From: Lentisphaerota bacterium
Lineage (GTDB): Bacteria; Verrucomicrobiota; Lentisphaeria; Victivallales; Victivallaceae
Assembly: GCA_015061685.1 (NCBI GenBank)
Contig: SUWD01000003.1
Span: forward strand, 62,001-126,000
Reading direction: 5' to 3'
Length of the DNA: 64,000 nt
Both the position numbers and the translations under genes were made by a program. The notes below the pieces were generated by a model. That model worked only from the letters and a program-made list of their open reading frames with translations. It searched no databases and was not told the DNA's origin. This document shows, piece after piece, positions 16,533 through 25,342 of this stretch (position 1 is its first letter; each line of letters begins with the position of its first letter).

Positions 16533-17678
16533 ATGAGAACAATAAAATTCGGAATAATCGGCCCCGGCTTGATGGGCAGAGAATTTGCTTCCGCCTGTGC
16601 CAGATGGTGCCATCTGACCGGCATGGATGTCAAACCTGAATTGGTCGCCGTATGCGGCAGAGATCCCGCCCGTTACCGCTGGTATCAGGAAAATTTCCCC
16701 CCGATCAGACAATTTACCGCCGATTACCGGGAATTGCTCGCCAATGATGAGGTGGAGGCGGTCTATTGTGCCGTCCCCCACGACCTGCATGAGCAGTTTT
16801 ACTGCGATATCATCAAAAGCGGCAAACATCTGCTGGGGGAAAAACCTTTCGGCATCGACAAAAAAGCCAATGATACGATCATGCAGTGCATCAAGGAACA
16901 TCCGGAAGTATTTGTCCGGTGCAGTTCGGAATTCCCCTATTATCCGCCCATGCAGAAGATCGGCAAATTGCTGGAAACAGATTTTTTCGGCAAAATCATC
17001 GAAGTGAATTCCGGTTTTCTCCACTCCTCCGACCTCAATCCGGACAAAGTGATAAATTGGAAACGCATGGTGCAATTCAACGGTGAGTACGGCTGTATGG
17101 GAGACTTGGGGATGCACGCCTGTCACGTGCCTTTCCGGGCGGGATTCACTCCGAAAAATGTCCGTGCCATTCTCTCAAAACTCGTACCGGAAAGACCCGA
17201 CAAAAACGGGAACCTTGTCCCCTGCGTGACCTGGGACAATGCCACTTTGCTCTGCGAAGCAGTTGATCCGCATCATCATCACAGCTTCCCGCTGACCATC
17301 AAAACCCAGCGGATCGCCCCCGGCGAAACGGACACCTGGTATTTTGAAATCAAAGGTATGCGTGGCTGTGCCGGATGGTCGAGCAAAAATCCCCGCCGTC
17401 TTGAACTTCTGGAATATACTCCCGGAGGTATTCAGGCTTTGCAGCAGATCGACATGGGTTATGAGAGCATTTTTCCGACGGTTACCGGGGCGATTTTTGA
17501 ATTCGGTTTCACCGATGCGATCTTGCAGATGTGGGCGGCTTTCGTCGGCGAATTGGCAGGTATTCTCCCGGACGGGAAATTCGTTCCCTGCGTAACTCCG
17601 GAAGAAACCGCACTGTCCCACAAACTTTTCACAGCGGCACTGGAAAGCTGGAAAAATTCTTCTACCGTAACCTTGTGA
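16533..17678 (+). CDS. Gfo/Idh/MocA-family oxidoreductase
   Basis: 381 residues. An N-terminal Rossmann fold with GIIGPGLMGREFA (NAD(P)-binding glycine motif), VEAVYCAVPHDLH and the family motif GEKPFGID, followed by a C-terminal alpha/beta domain with NWKRMVQFNGEYGCMGDLGMHACH. Family members oxidise or reduce sugars, inositols and aldoses with NAD(P). The EKP lysine and the DxGxHxxH histidines used in catalysis are present. No neighbour fixes the substrate; the divergent DeoR regulator suggests a sugar. A MITE begins 14 bp after the stop codon. Confidence 0.88.
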   Translation: MRTIKFGIIGPGLMGREFASACARWCHLTGMDVKPELVAVCGRDPARYRWYQENFPPIRQFTADYRELLANDEVEAVYCAVPHDLHEQFYCDIIKSGKHLLGEKPFGIDKKANDTIMQCIKEHPEVFVRCSSEFPYYPPMQKIGKLLETDFFGKIIEVNSGFLHSSDLNPDKVINWKRMVQFNGEYGCMGDLGMHACHVPFRAGFTPKNVRAILSKLVPERPDKNGNLVPCVTWDNATLLCEAVDPHHHHSFPLTIKTQRIAPGETDTWYFEIKGMRGCAGWSSKNPRRLELLEYTPGGIQALQQIDMGYESIFPTVTGAIFEFGFTDAILQMWAAFVGELAGILPDGKFVPCVTPEETALSHKLFTAALESWKNSSTVTL

Positions 17679-17691
17679 TCAGGAAAATATT

Positions 17692-17910
17692 GTTATTGTC
17701 TCATTTTTTGTGAAAAATCTTTCCTTCCGTCTCCGTTGCTCTACGCCGCGACGAGGCGGTGGCACCTTGCGGGTAATCTCGTGCCTTGCTCCTGTGCCGC
17801 AACAGTCGAGTACATAACAAATCACAACTTATGTGATATATTCCATACGTTAACAGAAGTGTTTGTTTATAAGCTCCTGTTACGGGTTTCACAAAATCCG
17901 GGACATTATC
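17692..17910 (-). mobile_element. MITE copy B (219 bp, variant interior)
   Basis: Ends GTTATTGTCTC (left) and GGGACATTATC (right) match the family; an exact 8-bp target duplication aaaatatt flanks it (17684-17691 and 17911-17918). The outer about 40 bp at the left and about 95 bp at the right are conserved, but the centre is a different, shorter GC-rich sequence, so this is a subfamily. It sits between two convergent genes, 13 bp after the oxidoreductase stop and 6 bp before the ceramidase-like stop, and occupies almost the whole gap. Confidence 0.88.
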
Positions 17911-17916
17911 AAAATA

Positions 17917-19275
17917 TTATAAATCAACTGAGATTTTGAGGGTCTCAAGCGAATCAAGTGTCTGGCTTACCGCCATATCCCCGGCTTCAGGTTTAAGGAC
18001 GTAAGGACGGACTGTTTTACGGCAGTTAACCTCATATCCGCCATAAACGATGGAACCTTTGTCGGGGAAATAGGCGTTCCTGCCGTTGACATTGCTGCAG
18101 AGCAGATTGTACCGGAATGGTCCATACTTACGCAGACGCAGAGAGAATATCGAGAAAACTTCAAAGGGGAAAGGTGCCAGTGCCAAAGGGCCGAAAGAAA
18201 TCACTGTCTGTTCAAAGGAAAATTCCGGCTGCAGCGGCTGCTGCCAGGTCTCATAAGCAACTTTGGCGAGCTGATAATCCACAGATGGTTCGCCGTCTTC
18301 GCCCTTTTCGCCCTCATATTTTTCAATGATTTCTTTTGCTTCTTTCTCCGTCATGTGGATCTCCTGCGGCAGAGTGATCGTCGCAGTGTTTATCCTCAAA
18401 GGCAGATCGGAGCGGAAATCACGCATATTTTCCAGAAGTTTGAGAGCATCTGTCGCCGCCCGGGAACCGACTTCTTCAGCGGCACTTTCTCCGTCACCGC
18501 CTCCGGCACCATAGCCGGAAAAGGTTTTACCGGCAACCCAGCGGTTGGTTCGGGGGCCGACATCACCGATTGCCCCATTGATGAAAATCACCGGCACATT
18601 GTAACGCTGACCGATACGTTTTTTCATCACACCGCACCAGTCGCTTGAGATCCGGTAATCAAGCCCCATGGCAGTATTATGGGCACTGCAATGGATCATG
18701 ATACCGAGGTCTTCCATGGTTTCAGCATCTTTGAAATGCACTGCGGTCATAAAGTTGTCGCAAATGGCAAAAGGATCGGCAATAAATCCCCGGACGACCC
18801 CGTTTCTGTCCATGCCTCGGCGGGAAACACCGGTTTCCGTCATGCCTTCAGCGAAAGCGGCAGTTACTTCCCGCATGGAATCTTTGGCACGGATAATTGC
18901 GTCAATGATCGCCGGAGTGGATTTTTTGGCATATTCAACGCCCTTGTTTTCCGGATCGACCGACGTCCTGCCGAGAGTCCGGTCCAAAATCGTGTGGGGA
19001 GCGGAGTGGGTATGTGTACTGCTCAGGAGAATATTTTTTTCTGCGATCCCGGTTGCTTTGAATATTTCAGTACGGATCCATTTGGTCAATTCCCAATCGA
19101 CAGCACACCAGTCGAGACTGATAACAGCTGCCTGCTGTTTGCCGTCATCCAACACCATAGCTCCGGCATGTAATGGGGAATGGATCCCGTTGGCGAGACG
19201 TTCCGGCAAGCCGTAGCCGGTAAGATAAATGCCAAGTTCCGGGGTGATATCACTTACTGCAAATCCTGCTTTCAT
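17917..19275 (-). CDS. Neutral/alkaline ceramidase-like protein
   Basis: 452 residues from the ATG at 19275, which has AGGAGAT seven bases upstream. The sequence fits the neutral/alkaline non-lysosomal ceramidase N-terminal family as found in many PVC and Bacteroidetes genomes: AGFAVSDITPELGIYLTGYG at the start, VISLDWCAVD, the metal-ligand motif SSTHTHSAPHT and a second histidine in IHCSAHNT, then INGAIGDVGPR. These enzymes use a zinc ion. There is no signal peptide, unlike classical ceramidases, and bacterial relatives often occur in carbohydrate gene clusters, so the substrate may not be a sphingolipid. Confidence 0.78.
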   Translation of the reverse strand: MKAGFAVSDITPELGIYLTGYGLPERLANGIHSPLHAGAMVLDDGKQQAAVISLDWCAVDWELTKWIRTEIFKATGIAEKNILLSSTHTHSAPHTILDRTLGRTSVDPENKGVEYAKKSTPAIIDAIIRAKDSMREVTAAFAEGMTETGVSRRGMDRNGVVRGFIADPFAICDNFMTAVHFKDAETMEDLGIMIHCSAHNTAMGLDYRISSDWCGVMKKRIGQRYNVPVIFINGAIGDVGPRTNRWVAGKTFSGYGAGGGDGESAAEEVGSRAATDALKLLENMRDFRSDLPLRINTATITLPQEIHMTEKEAKEIIEKYEGEKGEDGEPSVDYQLAKVAYETWQQPLQPEFSFEQTVISFGPLALAPFPFEVFSIFSLRLRKYGPFRYNLLCSNVNGRNAYFPDKGSIVYGGYEVNCRKTVRPYVLKPEAGDMAVSQTLDSLETLKISVDL

Positions 19276-19498
19276 TTTCAATATCTCCTGTATTTCTGCA
19301 GACACTCTTGTATAAGATAATTTTCGACGGCAAACTTTTCAAGAGATCATATCACTTTTTTTATAAATTTCTGATGCTGCAAATTACTGGAAGCAGAGCC
19401 GCTCACCGCTGACCGCCGGATGGAGCATGGCAATAGGCCGGATAGGCCGCATAAGCCGTATAGGCATTGGGCCGTGGGTACATGGAGCAGGAGCTTTG
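19276..19498. other. Gene-free stretch upstream of the ceramidase-like gene
   Basis: Apart from leader sequence close to 19275, only a run of short GGCC/AAGCCG/ATAGG microrepeats (about 19430-19480) is visible. No open frame, RNA gene or promoter of quality was recognised. Confidence 0.4.
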
Positions 19499-19583
19499 CA
19501 GACTGCTGACTGTCCCCGGGGCTGTCCGTAAGTGTCAGTACATGTCCGTAAAAGTCCGTTTACGTCCGTACCGCCGTTTTAAC
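19499..19583 (+). repeat. Dispersed repeat with GTCCGTA units (copy 1)
   Basis: The segment from CAGACTGCTGACTGTCCCCG to CGTCCGTACCGCCGTTTT contains several GTCCGTA/GTCCGTT units and recurs, with a short deletion, at 44046-44119. No coding potential is apparent. Confidence 0.7.
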
Positions 19584-19599
19584 CATGCAGACTGCCGTC

Positions 19600-19653
19600 A
19601 GCCCGAGCGGCGAGGAGGCTCTCTGCGTCCGCAGGGAGATTTTCCGGAGAAGA
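19600..19653 (+). repeat. Dispersed GC-rich repeat (copy 1)
   Basis: AGCCCGAGCGGCGAGG, then GCTCTC and CCGCAGGGAGATTTT ending GGAGAAG; the same block occurs inside MITE copy E at 54070-54123. It directly follows the GTCCGTA repeat, so the gap is a patchwork of repeats. Confidence 0.65.
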
Positions 19654-19657
19654 TCAG

Positions 19658-19697
19658 GATTGACCTACCTTTTCATTTTAAAAACTTGATTGACCTA
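19658..19697 (+). promoter_or_regulatory. Direct repeat GATTGACCTA, possible operator
   Basis: GATTGACCTA occurs at 19658-19667 and 19688-19697, exactly 30 bp apart (about three helical turns), just upstream of the promoter of the GntR/LacI-type regulator. It could be an autoregulatory site, but no palindrome is visible. Confidence 0.35.
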
Positions 19698-19729
19698 TAC
19701 CATCTTTTTATCTTTTCGCCGTTTTATTA

Positions 19730-19758
19730 TTGACAAAAGCTTTTTTTTATAGTATAAT
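19730..19758 (+). promoter_or_regulatory. Consensus sigma-70 promoter for the GntR/LacI regulator
   Basis: TTGACA at 19730-19735, a 17-bp spacer and TATAAT at 19753-19758, a perfect match to the sigma-70 consensus, 31 bases before the ATG at 19789. It probably drives the regulator, the overlapping prepilin gene and the glycosidase gene as one unit. Confidence 0.75.
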
Positions 19759-19788
19759 TTACGACACGGACAAAAATGGTGAAAGATC

Positions 19789-20919
19789 ATGCTTATAAAC
19801 TTCGACTTCAACTTTGATCCGCAGAAAGCGGCTCCGAAATACCGGCAGTTTGCCGATGCACTGGCAGAATTTCTGGAATCTTCCGATCTGCCTGCGGGGA
19901 GCAAACTGCCCAATGACCGGGAGCTTGCCCGTCAGTACGGCATAGCCAAAGTTACGCTTTCCCGGGCGTTGGGACTGCTGGAAGAAAAGGGTGTTCTTGA
20001 ACGCCGGGTGGGAGCCGGGACATTTGTTGCCGCCAAATCCGGGAAAGTCGGCAGGCGGATCGCATTGGTCTGCCACGGCACGATCTCCAATGACAATGGA
20101 TTTGTCAGCAGTTTATGGGATGAATTGCACAGACAGGCACCGGCTTATCAGGTGGACTTGCTTATTTTGCAAAGATTTCCCAAGGATTATCAGCGTGCGG
20201 TCAACTCCTACAATCTGGACGGGCTTATTGTTTTGAGTGCGGAGATGGAATTTCTGCCGGAATTGCAGGAACTTGCCCGGCGTGGGGTTGCCATTGCCCA
20301 GGTGGGGATGTTTCACAGTGAATGCCGGGAGATATCTTTCGGCACTGACCACATGCAGGCGGCAGGCAGAGCAGTGGAATACCTCTATGATCTCGGTCAC
20401 CGGAAAATCGGATTCATTATGCTGACCATCAACGGCAAGCCGCATTTTTCCTCCGTTGAGCGTCTCCACGGATATCAAAAGGCGATGTATGACAAATTTT
20501 TACCGGTCAATCCGGACTGGATCATCGGTTCGGGGATAAATATGAAATGTCTGGGAGAAGACATTTATAAACTGCACGATCAAAATGAATTGCCGACAGC
20601 ATTCATTCTGGATTCGCTGGGTATGGCTCCTAAAATATATCATATTATGCGGACGATCAACTGCAATATTCCGCAGGATATTTCCTTTATCGGTTTTGAC
20701 AATGCTCCTTTATGCAGTCAGTTGACGCCGGGTTTGAGCTGCTGCGGACACGACACAAAGGAACTGGTGACAAAAGTTTTCAATCACCTCTGCGGCAGGG
20801 AAAAGCATGACGGTATGCCGCTGCCGCTGATTCTGACCGAGAGAGAAAGCTGTGCCAAAGTAAACATAAATTTCCCCCCAAAAAACATATCAACCCCTAA
20901 AACAAAGGAAAACAAATGA
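19789..20919 (+). CDS. GntR-type HTH / LacI-type sensor transcriptional regulator
   Basis: 376 residues. The N-terminal about 75 residues form a GntR winged helix ([46 protein letters not shown]); the remainder is a LacI/periplasmic-binding-protein-like sensor ([55 protein letters not shown]). Such hybrids (like AraR) respond to sugars. A consensus promoter lies upstream. The stop overlaps the start of the prepilin gene (ATGA), so the two are translationally coupled, an arrangement that links sugar sensing to a pseudopilin and then to the glycosidase downstream. Confidence 0.9.
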   Translation: MLINFDFNFDPQKAAPKYRQFADALAEFLESSDLPAGSKLPNDRELARQYGIAKVTLSRALGLLEEKGVLERRVGAGTFVAAKSGKVGRRIALVCHGTISNDNGFVSSLWDELHRQAPAYQVDLLILQRFPKDYQRAVNSYNLDGLIVLSAEMEFLPELQELARRGVAIAQVGMFHSECREISFGTDHMQAAGRAVEYLYDLGHRKIGFIMLTINGKPHFSSVERLHGYQKAMYDKFLPVNPDWIIGSGINMKCLGEDIYKLHDQNELPTAFILDSLGMAPKIYHIMRTINCNIPQDISFIGFDNAPLCSQLTPGLSCCGHDTKELVTKVFNHLCGREKHDGMPLPLILTERESCAKVNINFPPKNISTPKTKENK

Positions 20920-21674
20920 AAAAATCATTACTCTCCAGGTGGAGAGTAAAGCACATGTGCTTTACTCTTATCGAACTGCTCGTAGTCATAGCGATCATCG
21001 CCATTCTGGCGGCGATATTGCTGCCGGCACTTAACAGTGCAAGAGAGCGTGGACGCAGTGCCGCCTGCATCAACAACCTCAAACAGATCGGCAATGCCGC
21101 CGCCATGTATCAGGGAGATAATGAAGATTATTTCCCTCTGGACAAAACCAGCAGCTGTCAGGCATCTGCTGAAATTTTCAGATTTTACACGCCTTATATC
21201 GGGGATAAAAAGGGAGGAGTCTGGTATTGTCCCAGCAGACCGTCGTGTTCAAGTTGCGGAGCTGTTGAGCGTGGATATGGAGCCAATATTGCTCTCGGAG
21301 GTATTGATTACTACCTTTCCAGCGTAAGCGATATTCGCGGAATTCCGGTGAAAGCATCCAAAATAATCAATGCAGCAGTTGTTTTGCAGGTTGCCGATGG
21401 TCCTTATGGTGGGGTCGGGAGTGGAAAATATGCGAATCCTTACAGTTCGGCGGTTGATGCTGCCGGATGTGGATCTCAAAATCAGCCGTTTATGTTGCCC
21501 AGTGCTCAATTTTACGATCCGGCTCACCGGCATAACAACATGGTCAATTATCTGGCAGTTGCCGGTAATGTCCAAACCATCGATCCGACGACGCTTATGA
21601 CATCCCAGACTGAATCTTACAAAGCCCGTACCGGCTGCAAATACACCTACTGGTACAGCGGCTGGTGGAATTGA
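20916..21674 (+). CDS. Type II prepilin / DUF1559-like pseudopilin
   Basis: 252 residues. After a short basic leader (about 1-15) comes the prepilin methylation signature [20 protein letters not shown] with the mature Phe and Glu+5, then a [24 protein letters not shown] segment typical of Planctomycetes/Lentisphaerae prepilins and, near the end, [18 protein letters not shown], a divergent H-X9-DG motif. It is processed by prepilin peptidase and either assembled into a pseudopilus or held in the membrane. The start overlaps the upstream regulator by 4 bases and the stop lies 27 bp before the glycosidase ATG, so all three form an operon. The C-terminal part has paired Cys residues. Confidence 0.92.
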   Translation: MKKSLLSRWRVKHMCFTLIELLVVIAIIAILAAILLPALNSARERGRSAACINNLKQIGNAAAMYQGDNEDYFPLDKTSSCQASAEIFRFYTPYIGDKKGGVWYCPSRPSCSSCGAVERGYGANIALGGIDYYLSSVSDIRGIPVKASKIINAAVVLQVADGPYGGVGSGKYANPYSSAVDAAGCGSQNQPFMLPSAQFYDPAHRHNNMVNYLAVAGNVQTIDPTTLMTSQTESYKARTGCKYTYWYSGWWN

Positions 21675-21700
21675 TATTTTTCGCAGGAGAACAGCATCGA

Positions 21701-24700
21701 ATGAAAAAATTTCTGTTTTTTCTGTTTGCTTTGAACATATTCACGGCGGCGGCAGATGAGATCTATTTTGAAGCAGAGGATTTCAAAGGCAATGGCACTG
21801 TCAAATCTGAAAATGGTGCTTCCGGCGGCAGGATCGTCACTGGAAGCAACTGGTATGTTTTTGCCAAAGATATTCCGATCCCGGCAGGGAGCAGCTTCTG
21901 CTATGCCAGAGTACGCTCGGCACACAAAGCCAACTGGTTCCTTGCTTACGATATGCAAAAACCTTTCGGCTGGTTCCAGACCCCCGGCGAAAACAAGTGG
22001 GTATGGGTCAGACTTGGTAAATTTTCCAAATCAGACAAAAATAAAGGTCTTATGCCGCAAATCTGTCTGCAGAAACCCATCGGTACGGATAAAACCAATG
22101 CCGCTGTGGATGTGGTGGTATTCGCTCCCAATGCGGCAGAAGCGGAAAAGATTTTTTCCGAACGCAACTCCGATAAGACCGGAAACGGCAACAGTTTCTA
22201 TCTTGAGGCGGAGGATTTCAACGGCAACGGCTACATCAACAGTGATGCTTCCTGCGGCAGCGGTAAAATCGTTACCGGCAAAACCTGGTACGAAATGGTC
22301 AAAAATATCCCGATCCCGGATTCAAGCAGACAGCTCTACTGTTTTGCCCGGGTACGCACCGCTCTGCCGGCTTACTGGTTCCTTGCTTATGACACTAAAA
22401 AACCTTTCGGCTGGTTCCAGACTCCCGGTGAAAACAAGTGGGTGTGGGTTTGTATCGGACAATTCAAAAAGGATGCAAAAAATCAGGGAATAATGCCCCG
22501 TGTTTTCCTCCAGAAACCCCGTGGCAGTTCCGCCCAAACCACCGACGGAGCTATTGATGCGATCGTTTTCAGCGATATCAATGACCCGGCTGTTGCGGAA
22601 GAACTTTTCCAGCAGAGTATGGTGAAAAAACCGGAAGTTTCCCGTGCCGCTGATAATGCCCGTGCCACTGAATTGGCGGCACTTCAGAGGTTTTACACGG
22701 TCAAAGAGGTCTCCTCGCCGCCAAAAGTCGATGGCAATATCGACGATGCGGCTTACCGGGACGCCCCGGAAGCCGCTGATTTTATCCTCCTCGGAGGCAG
22801 AAAGCTCGCCGGAGAGAAAACCGTGGTCAAAGCTGTCTGGTACAAAGACAGCATCTATATCGCCGCCAAACTCTATGAGTCCAGAATGCCGCTGCTCCGC
22901 CGTCTGCGTACCAAAGATAATGATTCCGTATGGAGCGATGACTGCTTTGAAATTTACCTCGACCCCGGTCACACCCGGAAAAAGGCTTTTCAACTGGTGG
23001 TCAATCCCAACGGCGTAAAACAGGATACTTCGCTTAAAAGACGTATTGACGAAGCGGGTTTTTCCGATTTGAAACTCACCTGGCAGACTGCCGTGAAACT
23101 GGCAAAGGATCACTGGACGGTCGAAGCACGCATCCCTTTGAAACTCATCACTTTTGAGGAAGTCAAAAAGGGAACTGTCTGGGGAGTCAATTTCTGCCGC
23201 TCGGAGATCCCCTCCGGCGAAAAGAGCTTCTGGAACAACACCGGGGAATACTTCTTCCGCCCGGAGCGTTACGCCATCATGCACTTTGGAGACGCCCCCG
23301 GCAATCCCCAGTCGATCTCTCTGGACAGCAGTAAAGGTACTCTGACTGTGGCTTTCGCCCCGGAAAAGAAAGAAAATATCTCCGTGAGCGGAAAAATCGC
23401 AGGCAGCGAAAAAGTTTCCAGCGAAAGCAAAACTCTTGCTTCTCCGGGGGAAATCACTATCCCGGTCGCCGGAAAAGAGCGGAAATACACCGTCCTTACC
23501 TCCATCAGCAACGGAGAAAACAAAAGTTCTTTCGCTGTGGATGTCCGCAATTATCAGGATGGCTTGCTCTCCACTCTCTGGCCCTGCGAGGAGAGAAACA
23601 ACCGCCTGCCGATCCTTTACGGCAGTGCCCAGCACGCATTCTGGCTCTTTGCCAATCATACGGCAAATGCCGTAAAAGATATCCAGGCAGTCATCACTCT
23701 GCCCGAAGGTATAGAATTGCTCGACCCCACCACCGACGTACCGCAGGGATTTTACAAACGCTGCAAACTTGCCGGTAAGGAAAAGATTCAGCAGAATGGT
23801 AAGAATTTCACCCGGTACACCATTGATATCGAGGGGGCTCTCGGCCCGGTCAATATCCAGAAGCTTCACTTTTACAACGGTATCACCATCTATTTGAAGT
23901 GTACCGATCCGGCTCTTATCGGTAAAAAACTGCCGATAACGACCATGATCAAATCCGGTAAACTTCTTGAAGAAGATAATTTGACCACCATTGAGATATT
24001 GCCTCCGGTAAAAGGAATCCAGCCGGAAAAACTGATCATTCACAACTGGCTCTGGACATGGTGTCCTTATACCGGCTGTCTCGATGACTGCCTCAATACC
24101 ATGAAACTGGTCGGTTTCAACAGCATTGAAGCTGACAATGCCCAATTCCTCCCCGGCAGACGGGAAGCTTTTGCCAAATATGATCTCTCGCTTGTCAACA
24201 ACCTTTTCTGGGAATTTCACGGCAAAAAGACCGATCTGGTATCGCAGGCAATCAACTTTGACGGTTCAGTGAATAAAAATCTGGTCTGTCCTACTGCCAT
24301 GCTGAAAAATAACGGTGCCGGACTGCTGGAAAACCGGGCAAAGCTCCTCGAAGATATCAAAGGCGGTTCGCAGGGCGTGGTCTGGGATCTGGAAGGACCT
24401 TACTGCTGGAAAATATGCTTCTGCAAAGATTGTATCGCAGATTTCGTCAAATTCGCCGGACTTGACAGTGCCGACGGCCTCACTCCCAAAGTTATCCGGG
24501 AAAAATACAACTCCCAGTGGATAAAATACTGCTGCAATCAGACAGCGGAGATGAGCCGGATAATCCGGGATGAATTCCGCAAGATCAATCCGGCTGCCAA
24601 ATTCGGATTTTATTCCGGTCTGCCCTCATTTGACACGATGGAGAGCTATCGTGCCGACTGGGAAAACGCCGCAAAATATATCGATCTGGCACTTTTGAGC

Positions 24701-25252
24701 TATTATACGAATTCTTACAGTTCGCTGGATGACAGTTTCAATGCCGGTATGAAAAAACATATCGCCAATCTGAAAAAGATCAACCCTGATTTGCAGGTGT
24801 GGGCAACTCTGACTCCGGGGTACACCCGTAATTCCTCCATGGTGCCGCCGCCGGAATTGATCAAATTGAAAGTTCTGCGTTCCTTTGCTTCCGGAGCTGA
24901 CGGTGTTTCATTCTGGTGGTGGGGACCTTTTGACGGCGATTATTATGCCCAGCTGGCACAGGCGGCAGAGATCACCGGCAGATATGAGAAGTTCTTCCTT
25001 GCCGGAGAAAAGCCGGTTTCGCTGAAAGTTGCGTGCCGTAAAAAAGGACGTTTCTCCGTTTTCACCTCCACGATCGGCAGTGAGGAATTTATCCTGCTGC
25101 TCAATCACGGTGGAACAGCTCTGGAATTTGAGGCGGTCAATCCGGAAAAACGGCAATTCACCGATGCCACCGCAGAAAAAGAGTACAATAAGGACAAATT
25201 CATAGTGACTTTGCCGCCTTACGGAGCAAAAGCTCTGTACTCGGCAAAATAG
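21701..25252 (+). CDS. Exported multidomain carbohydrate-active protein (duplicated N-terminal module, CBM9-like, TIM-barrel)
   Basis: 1183 residues from the ATG at 21701, preceded by CAGGAGA. Signal peptide at 1-18. Two copies of an about 140-residue module follow (YFEAEDFKGNG... and YLEAEDFNGNG..., both with WFLAYD, KPFGWFQTPGENKWVWV), then a CBM9-like domain (about 345-530; VDGNIDDAAYRDAPEA, DDCFEIYLDPG, VEARIPLKLI), an Ig-like middle part, and a C-terminal barrel (about 770-1130) with QGVVWDLEGPYCW and SGADGVSFWWWGPFDGDYY. Probably a secreted glycosidase or polysaccharide-binding protein; the catalytic family was not recognised. Operon with the regulator and pseudopilin. Confidence 0.72.
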   Translation: MKKFLFFLFALNIFTAAADEIYFEAEDFKGNGTVKSENGASGGRIVTGSNWYVFAKDIPIPAGSSFCYARVRSAHKANWFLAYDMQKPFGWFQTPGENKWVWVRLGKFSKSDKNKGLMPQICLQKPIGTDKTNAAVDVVVFAPNAAEAEKIFSERNSDKTGNGNSFYLEAEDFNGNGYINSDASCGSGKIVTGKTWYEMVKNIPIPDSSRQLYCFARVRTALPAYWFLAYDTKKPFGWFQTPGENKWVWVCIGQFKKDAKNQGIMPRVFLQKPRGSSAQTTDGAIDAIVFSDINDPAVAEELFQQSMVKKPEVSRAADNARATELAALQRFYTVKEVSSPPKVDGNIDDAAYRDAPEAADFILLGGRKLAGEKTVVKAVWYKDSIYIAAKLYESRMPLLRRLRTKDNDSVWSDDCFEIYLDPGHTRKKAFQLVVNPNGVKQDTSLKRRIDEAGFSDLKLTWQTAVKLAKDHWTVEARIPLKLITFEEVKKGTVWGVNFCRSEIPSGEKSFWNNTGEYFFRPERYAIMHFGDAPGNPQSISLDSSKGTLTVAFAPEKKENISVSGKIAGSEKVSSESKTLASPGEITIPVAGKERKYTVLTSISNGENKSSFAVDVRNYQDGLLSTLWPCEERNNRLPILYGSAQHAFWLFANHTANAVKDIQAVITLPEGIELLDPTTDVPQGFYKRCKLAGKEKIQQNGKNFTRYTIDIEGALGPVNIQKLHFYNGITIYLKCTDPALIGKKLPITTMIKSGKLLEEDNLTTIEILPPVKGIQPEKLIIHNWLWTWCPYTGCLDDCLNTMKLVGFNSIEADNAQFLPGRREAFAKYDLSLVNNLFWEFHGKKTDLVSQAINFDGSVNKNLVCPTAMLKNNGAGLLENRAKLLEDIKGGSQGVVWDLEGPYCWKICFCKDCIADFVKFAGLDSADGLTPKVIREKYNSQWIKYCCNQTAEMSRIIRDEFRKINPAAKFGFYSGLPSFDTMESYRADWENAAKYIDLALLSYYTNSYSSLDDSFNAGMKKHIANLKKINPDLQVWATLTPGYTRNSSMVPPPELIKLKVLRSFASGADGVSFWWWGPFDGDYYAQLAQAAEITGRYEKFFLAGEKPVSLKVACRKKGRFSVFTSTIGSEEFILLLNHGGTALEFEAVNPEKRQFTDATAEKEYNKDKFIVTLPPYGAKALYSAK

Positions 25253-25273
25253 AATTCCGATGCAATAAAACAA

Positions 25274-25322
25274 GGGCTGTTGCAAAACCTTGAAAAAGGT
25301 TGGCAGCGGCCCCGTTATTTTT
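25274..25322. terminator. Bidirectional intrinsic terminator
   Basis: A stem GGGCTGTTGC / GCAGCGGCCC (with G-U pairs) extended by AACCTT / AAGGTT around a GAAA loop, then a T-rich tail. It separates the convergent genes ending at 25252 and 25343. Confidence 0.65.
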
Positions 25323-25342
25323 AGCAGTGCAACGAAAACGGC

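Noticed and set aside
22322..24220. 632-residue open frame on the minus strand
   Set aside because: It lies fully opposite the exported glycosidase gene, whose plus-strand frame shows recognisable motifs and a signal peptide; the reverse frame is a composition effect.
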